NCBI GenBank assembly: GCA_017881765.1
Contig: JADGQN010000148.1
Location: 1-9,901 of the forward strand
Source: Syntrophobacterales bacterium
Lineage (GTDB): Bacteria > Desulfobacterota > Syntrophorhabdia > Syntrophorhabdales > WCHB1-27
Direction of reading: 5' to 3'
DNA length: 9,901 nt
The notes below the pieces were generated by a model. The model made no database searches and was not told where the DNA came from. It saw only the letters and a program-made list of their open reading frames with translations. Below, one piece after another: positions 6,784 through 9,901 of the stretch. How positions within the stretch are numbered: position 1 is the stretch's first letter; every line of letters begins with the position of its first letter. Position numbers and translations under genes: made by a program.

Positions 6784-7094
6784 CCCTCGTTCCTCCACTT
6801 CTATATTTCAACTAACTGACCCCTACTCCATCCACGTCGGGAGCCTTCCATCGCTTATTTGATCTGGATTCCTCTATTCCCAATAAATTTTAGATTCTAA
6901 CATGGCTTATTCTGAGAATTTGTTTTCGGCTTTATCCGGTAGTTCGTTTAGTTCTTAAACTTGCGCCCGAGTCCCAGAAGCGCCAGTAGACTTCAGCCGA
7001 GAGAAAAGGACGGGCTCTGAGTCGGGCACTCATGAGATGGCTTCAAATTCGGCTTGGTAAAGTTCTCATCAGGTCTCGGCCAATTTTTGGACGA
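6784..7094. other. Intergenic region upstream of the amidohydrolase gene
   Basis: A 311-base stretch with no credible gene on either strand. The half nearest the amidohydrolase (about 6850-6960) is AT-rich and the probable promoter region, though no clear -35/-10 pair stands out on the minus strand. It contains the palindrome at 6890-6900 and, at the far end, one arm of the hairpin at 7076-7117. Confidence 0.6.
6890..6900 (-). promoter_or_regulatory. Palindrome upstream of the amidohydrolase gene, candidate operator
   Basis: TTAGA-T-TCTAA is a perfect 5-base inverted repeat around one base, about 107-117 bases upstream of the amidohydrolase ATG in AT-rich DNA. Position and form suit a regulator site or part of a promoter. 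It does not match the palindrome before the GntR-family gene, so a shared regulator is not supported by sequence. Confidence 0.3.
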
Positions 7095-7117
7095 TCATCC
7101 GATGCCTAATTGGCCGA
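7076..7117 (-). terminator. Long inverted repeat spanning the ferredoxin stop codon, candidate 3' hairpin
   Basis: TCGGCCAATT at 7076-7085 is perfectly complementary in reverse to AATTGGCCGA at 7108-7117, with a 22-base interval that contains the TGA stop (7095-7097) of the ferredoxin gene. In the minus-strand transcript this gives a 10-base-pair stem whose first arm lies in the last coding codons. There is no U-run after the second arm, so an intrinsic terminator of standard type is doubtful. A 3'-end-protecting hairpin or an attenuating structure between the Mo operon and the amidohydrolase fits better. Confidence 0.5.
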
Positions 7118-7646
7118 CACTTTCAGCCAGCCTCTTGACCGCCCCCCTGGATCGCAATTCTTTGATCTCTTCAGGCGATCCTATGAAGATGGCTCTGGCC
7201 TGACAGGCGGCCTCACAGGCAGCCTTTTTCCCTTCTTGGAGTCGATCCATGCAGAGGTCGCACAATGCCAGCTTCCCGTTTTCATCAAAGCTCGGCGCAC
7301 CAAAGGGGCAGGCCCAGAGGCAGGCCTTGCATCCGATGCAGTGGCTCTTGTCCACCAGAGTGATGCGCGTTTGGGGATCCTTGTAAATTGCGGAAGAAGG
7401 GCAGACCTTCAGGCAGGCTGCATCTTCACAGTGCATGCACGCAATGCCGACAAAAGTTTGGATGACCTTATCGTTCCTTGTCTCAGGGCCGAAAGGATAG
7501 ACCTGGATCAAGTTCAAACCTCTCGGCTCGGCAATCACCGATTCGACCAAATGCGGGGCTGACCTGTGTTTCACCTTGCAGGCGACAATACATGCCTTGC
7601 AGTTGACGCACAGATCCATATCACGAAAAACGGACTTCCGTGTCAT
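7095..7646 (-). CDS. Four-cluster ferredoxin-type electron-transfer subunit (DmsB/NarH-like)
   Basis: A 183-residue iron-sulfur protein with 16 cysteines in four groups: C13/16/19/23, C70/73/78/82, C103/106/109/113 and C129/132/144/148. This is the DMSO reductase beta-subunit (DmsB/HybA-like) layout for four [4Fe-4S] clusters. It has no signal peptide or membrane segment. The ATG at 7644-7646 is preceded by GGAGG, and the start lies inside the 3' end of the molybdopterin gene (26-base overlap), so the two are translationally coupled and probably form an alpha-beta complex. It would carry electrons between the Mo or W site and an external partner not encoded here. No membrane-anchor (gamma) subunit is present in the window, which points to a soluble cytoplasmic complex. 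The stop codon lies within an inverted repeat. Confidence 0.93.
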   Translation of the reverse strand: MTRKSVFRDMDLCVNCKACIVACKVKHRSAPHLVESVIAEPRGLNLIQVYPFGPETRNDKVIQTFVGIACMHCEDAACLKVCPSSAIYKDPQTRITLVDKSHCIGCKACLWACPFGAPSFDENGKLALCDLCMDRLQEGKKAACEAACQARAIFIGSPEEIKELRSRGAVKRLAESVGQLGIG

Positions 7647-9786
7647 CCTTTTCCTCCACTTTATAGATCTTGCACAAGAGGGCTCTCAAGCTCGTGGAAC
7701 CGGCAGGACCATCGTACGGTCCCTCGTCCGAGGTGAGAATGTTGGCGTTGCTGGTAAGAAGCTTCTCAGCTCCTTGTTTCTCCCAGTAGCAAAAGGAGGC
7801 TTGAACGATCACCAAGCGAGGATCCATCCCTGCAAAGAGATTTGCCTTCTGCCTGATCCTGCCTCTCGGCGATTCGATCCAGACCCAGTCTCCTTCCTTG
7901 ATACCATGCTTCTGTGCAGTCTCGGGATGTATCTGTACCCGAGGATAGTGTCCCAATTCCCTCAGCCAAGGAAGGTTGGAATACTGTGTATGAAAATAAA
8001 AAGGGATTCTTCCGCCCGTGCTCAGGATCAGCGGATACTCTTTAGCCAACTCAGGCGTGGAATAATAGCTTTCGTTCGGCTCCATGTAAGCAGGCAGCGG
8101 ATCATATCCAAGTTTTTCGTGAACCGTCGAATAGAGTTCCACCTTTTTTGTGGGCGTAGGAAAGCCGCCACCTTTGACCCAGAAGTCTGTCTTGTATTTG
8201 TAGTATTTCTGATCTTTTCCCTGCGTCGCAAGACAACCGATTTTTGAGAACTCCTTCCACGTCACATCCGCCTTCTTCAGCTGGTAATCGAACATCCCTT
8301 CAAGTGTCTCCCAGGGCCAGAACTGGGGAGCGATCCTCCTTCCGATCTCATAATAGATCCGAGCAGTCGTCCAGGCCTCTCCCGGAGGATTCACCACTCT
8401 GTTGACAGCGCCGACATAAAAACCCGCGTGCTCGTCCCAGATGTCCTCCTCTTCCAACCAGTGAGCCACCGGAAGAACGACGTCCGCAATCTCAGCCAGA
8501 GACGACATGAACTGCTCGGCGATGGAGATGAATTCCAGATTCAGCAGGGCTTCTCGCGTTCTTGGCGTGTTGGCGATGCTGAATAACAGGTTACCCCCAT
8601 GGTCGTGCAGCATTTTCATATCGCACTGCCCTTCCCAGAGTTGTTTGATGGCGGTCTGAGTATGGCAGCGGCCGAAATCCATGCACTTATGCTTGTCCAA
8701 CCCGATGCCTTTAGCCAGAGTTTCCGGAGAGACATTCCACTCAAGCTCAGTACCGAATGCGGCAATCGGTCCTGTGGGCGGCGCCATCCAGCTCATCATG
8801 CTGCCCGGCCTTTCAACATTTCCCGTGATAGCCATAAGACACATGATGGCGCGGGCGGTTCCGGTGCTGTTATTAGTGGCATCCAGCGCCTCTCCCGTCT
8901 GAATAACTCCCGGCGTATCAAGCGCGAACATACGGGCCGCACGAATGATCTTTTCTTCGGGAATCCAGGTGATCTCGGAAGCCCTCGCAGGAGTATATTC
9001 CTGAACCCGCTCTCTCAATTGGTTAAAGCCATGAGTCCAGTTTGAGACAAATTCTTTGTCGTACAGGCTTTCGTTGATGATTACATGCAGCATGCCGAGC
9101 GCCAGCGCCGCATCCGTTCCGGGCCTGATCTGCAGCCATAGATTGGCTCGATTTGCGATTGCGGTGGCCCTTGGGTCAACCAGAATCAGGTTCTTGGCGT
9201 GTTTGAGGGCTTCGTGAAACCAGACGGATTGCTCTCCATCGGCGTTCGAGTACTCCAACTGCTTCCCCCACGAAATATGAGTCTTAGGGTACTCTCCTCC
9301 CCAGCCGTGATAGTCGCAGTAAAGACGGTAGACACCGAAGGTAGCTTCGAAGGCTTTTAGCCGTGGGAAGTAACAGGTGTGACTGGAGCCAATGCCGCGG
9401 TTCGCCGATCCGATAGAGTTGCCCAGACGAGCCGTGTAGCGATTGTATCCCCTTCCCGTTCCCTGGGTGTTGCAGATCGCGTTGGGGCCGTACTTCTCGA
9501 TCAGTTCCTTCATCTTCCCCGTAACCAGTCCCAAGGCTTCATCCCAGCTGACCCTCTGCCACTTTCCCTCGCCCCGTAAACCCGCTCTCTTGAGTGGGTA
9601 TCTCAGACGGTCCGGGTGATTGATGTGCTGGATGCTTCCAAGGCCTTTGGCACACATGGTCCCTTTTGTCAGGGAATCCGGGTCTCCTTCAATATAGGTG
9701 ATCGCCCCGTCCTCGACAGTCACCAGGCAGCCACACCCTCCGTGGCACGACTTGCAGGTTGTCTTCACAATCCTTTTCTCGCTCAT
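7621..9786 (-). CDS. Molybdopterin oxidoreductase, DMSO-reductase family catalytic subunit
   Basis: A 721-residue bis-MGD enzyme of the Mo/W DMSO-reductase superfamily. The N-terminal [4Fe-4S] motif is C11-x2-C14-x3-C18-x26-C45, followed by K47 (MCAKG), the lysine that usually relays electrons from cluster to pterin. The probable metal ligand is C138 in SSHTCYFPR. MGD-binding segments include LILVDPRAT and RPGTDAALALGML (central) and the C-terminal domain from about 600 (LILSTGGR, then VQIHPETAQKHGI). There is no twin-arginine signal, so it is cytoplasmic. Length and overall sequence character recall acetylene hydratase and transhydroxylase-like members. The residue after the second cluster Cys is His15, where acetylene hydratase has a catalytic Asp (as I recall), which argues against that activity. 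AGGGAG (9791-9796) precedes the ATG by 4 bases. It is the promoter-proximal gene of a two-gene operon with the ferredoxin. Substrate unknown. Confidence 0.93.
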   Translation of the reverse strand: MSEKRIVKTTCKSCHGGCGCLVTVEDGAITYIEGDPDSLTKGTMCAKGLGSIQHINHPDRLRYPLKRAGLRGEGKWQRVSWDEALGLVTGKMKELIEKYGPNAICNTQGTGRGYNRYTARLGNSIGSANRGIGSSHTCYFPRLKAFEATFGVYRLYCDYHGWGGEYPKTHISWGKQLEYSNADGEQSVWFHEALKHAKNLILVDPRATAIANRANLWLQIRPGTDAALALGMLHVIINESLYDKEFVSNWTHGFNQLRERVQEYTPARASEITWIPEEKIIRAARMFALDTPGVIQTGEALDATNNSTGTARAIMCLMAITGNVERPGSMMSWMAPPTGPIAAFGTELEWNVSPETLAKGIGLDKHKCMDFGRCHTQTAIKQLWEGQCDMKMLHDHGGNLLFSIANTPRTREALLNLEFISIAEQFMSSLAEIADVVLPVAHWLEEEDIWDEHAGFYVGAVNRVVNPPGEAWTTARIYYEIGRRIAPQFWPWETLEGMFDYQLKKADVTWKEFSKIGCLATQGKDQKYYKYKTDFWVKGGGFPTPTKKVELYSTVHEKLGYDPLPAYMEPNESYYSTPELAKEYPLILSTGGRIPFYFHTQYSNLPWLRELGHYPRVQIHPETAQKHGIKEGDWVWIESPRGRIRQKANLFAGMDPRLVIVQASFCYWEKQGAEKLLTSNANILTSDEGPYDGPAGSTSLRALLCKIYKVEEKDDTEVRFS

Positions 9787-9901
9787 CTCGCTCCCTTGTC
9801 AATTCGACGATCAAAACTCTTCGAGCCGGAGAATTCCTTTCCATTTCCATCCCGGGTCCCTTGATGGCCCGGCCGGAACTTCATCTTATCGGTCCTGTCA
9901 G
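9787..9901 (-). other. Upstream leader of the molybdopterin oxidoreductase operon
   Basis: These 115 bases hold no complete gene. They contain the AGGGAG ribosome-binding site just before the Mo gene. No convincing promoter or operator could be made out, and a promoter or the end of another gene may lie beyond the window edge. Confidence 0.5.

Noticed and set aside
7576..8247. Plus-strand open frame of 223 codons opposite the Mo enzyme and ferredoxin
   Set aside because: Shadow of two strongly supported genes; no family features.
7621..9786. Assignment of the Mo enzyme as acetylene hydratase
   Set aside because: Length and general character agree, but the residue after the second cluster Cys is His and not the catalytic Asp, and a dedicated ferredoxin subunit implies redox chemistry.
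1..9901. CRISPR array, insertion sequence, tRNA or rRNA
   Set aside because: No regularly spaced repeats, transposase motifs, terminal inverted repeats with target duplications, or RNA gene signatures were seen.

Overview
The window reads as an accessory catabolic region of an anaerobic bacterium. GC content is moderate, ribosome-binding sites are clear, and genes are mostly tightly packed. The best clue to lifestyle is a soluble molybdopterin enzyme paired with a four-cluster ferredoxin. It sits beside a decarboxylase-type amidohydrolase, a FadR-type regulator and a set of small-molecule enzymes. This mix is typical of Desulfobacterota or Syntrophorhabdus-like anaerobes that break down aromatic or related carbon compounds. 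The taxonomic guess is inference; no rRNA, tRNA or marker gene is present.

Layout. Positions 1-848 (+) hold a DapA-superfamily aldolase/lyase whose 5' end lies outside the window. Positions 1031-3932 (+) form a probable operon: an M24 (creatinase/aminopeptidase P-like) protein, a short-chain dehydrogenase and a metallo-beta-lactamase-fold hydrolase. Positions 3956-4250 hold a decayed second copy of the 5' part of the M24 gene, followed at about 4254-4507 by a second degenerate coding remnant of unknown origin. Positions 4624-5394 (+) encode a GntR/FadR-family regulator with a palindrome just ahead of its ribosome-binding site. Positions 5395-5757 contain no intact gene, but they do hold an amber-interrupted reading frame and an inverted repeat. 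On the minus strand lie an amidohydrolase (5758-6783), then a ferredoxin (7095-7646) overlapping the end of a molybdopterin oxidoreductase (7621-9786). The last two form a two-gene operon transcribed leftward.

How the genes may work together. The regulator sits between a plus-strand set (lyase, M24 protein, dehydrogenase, MBL hydrolase) and a minus-strand set (amidohydrolase/decarboxylase, Mo enzyme with electron-transfer subunit). A plausible reading is a single substrate-responsive regulon. In it the Mo enzyme would perform a redox or hydroxylation step, and hydrolases, a lyase and a dehydrogenase would process the product. The substrate cannot be read from the sequence.

The most striking pattern is that the four consecutive plus-strand enzymes all keep their fold signatures but have substituted key catalytic or metal-binding positions. 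Three of the substitutions are in metal- or substrate-binding motifs (DapA GTTGE, M24 D/D/H/E/E, MBL HxHxDH) and one is in the SDR catalytic tetrad. With the decayed M24 duplicate, this suggests a specialised pathway whose chemistry differs from that of the textbook family members.
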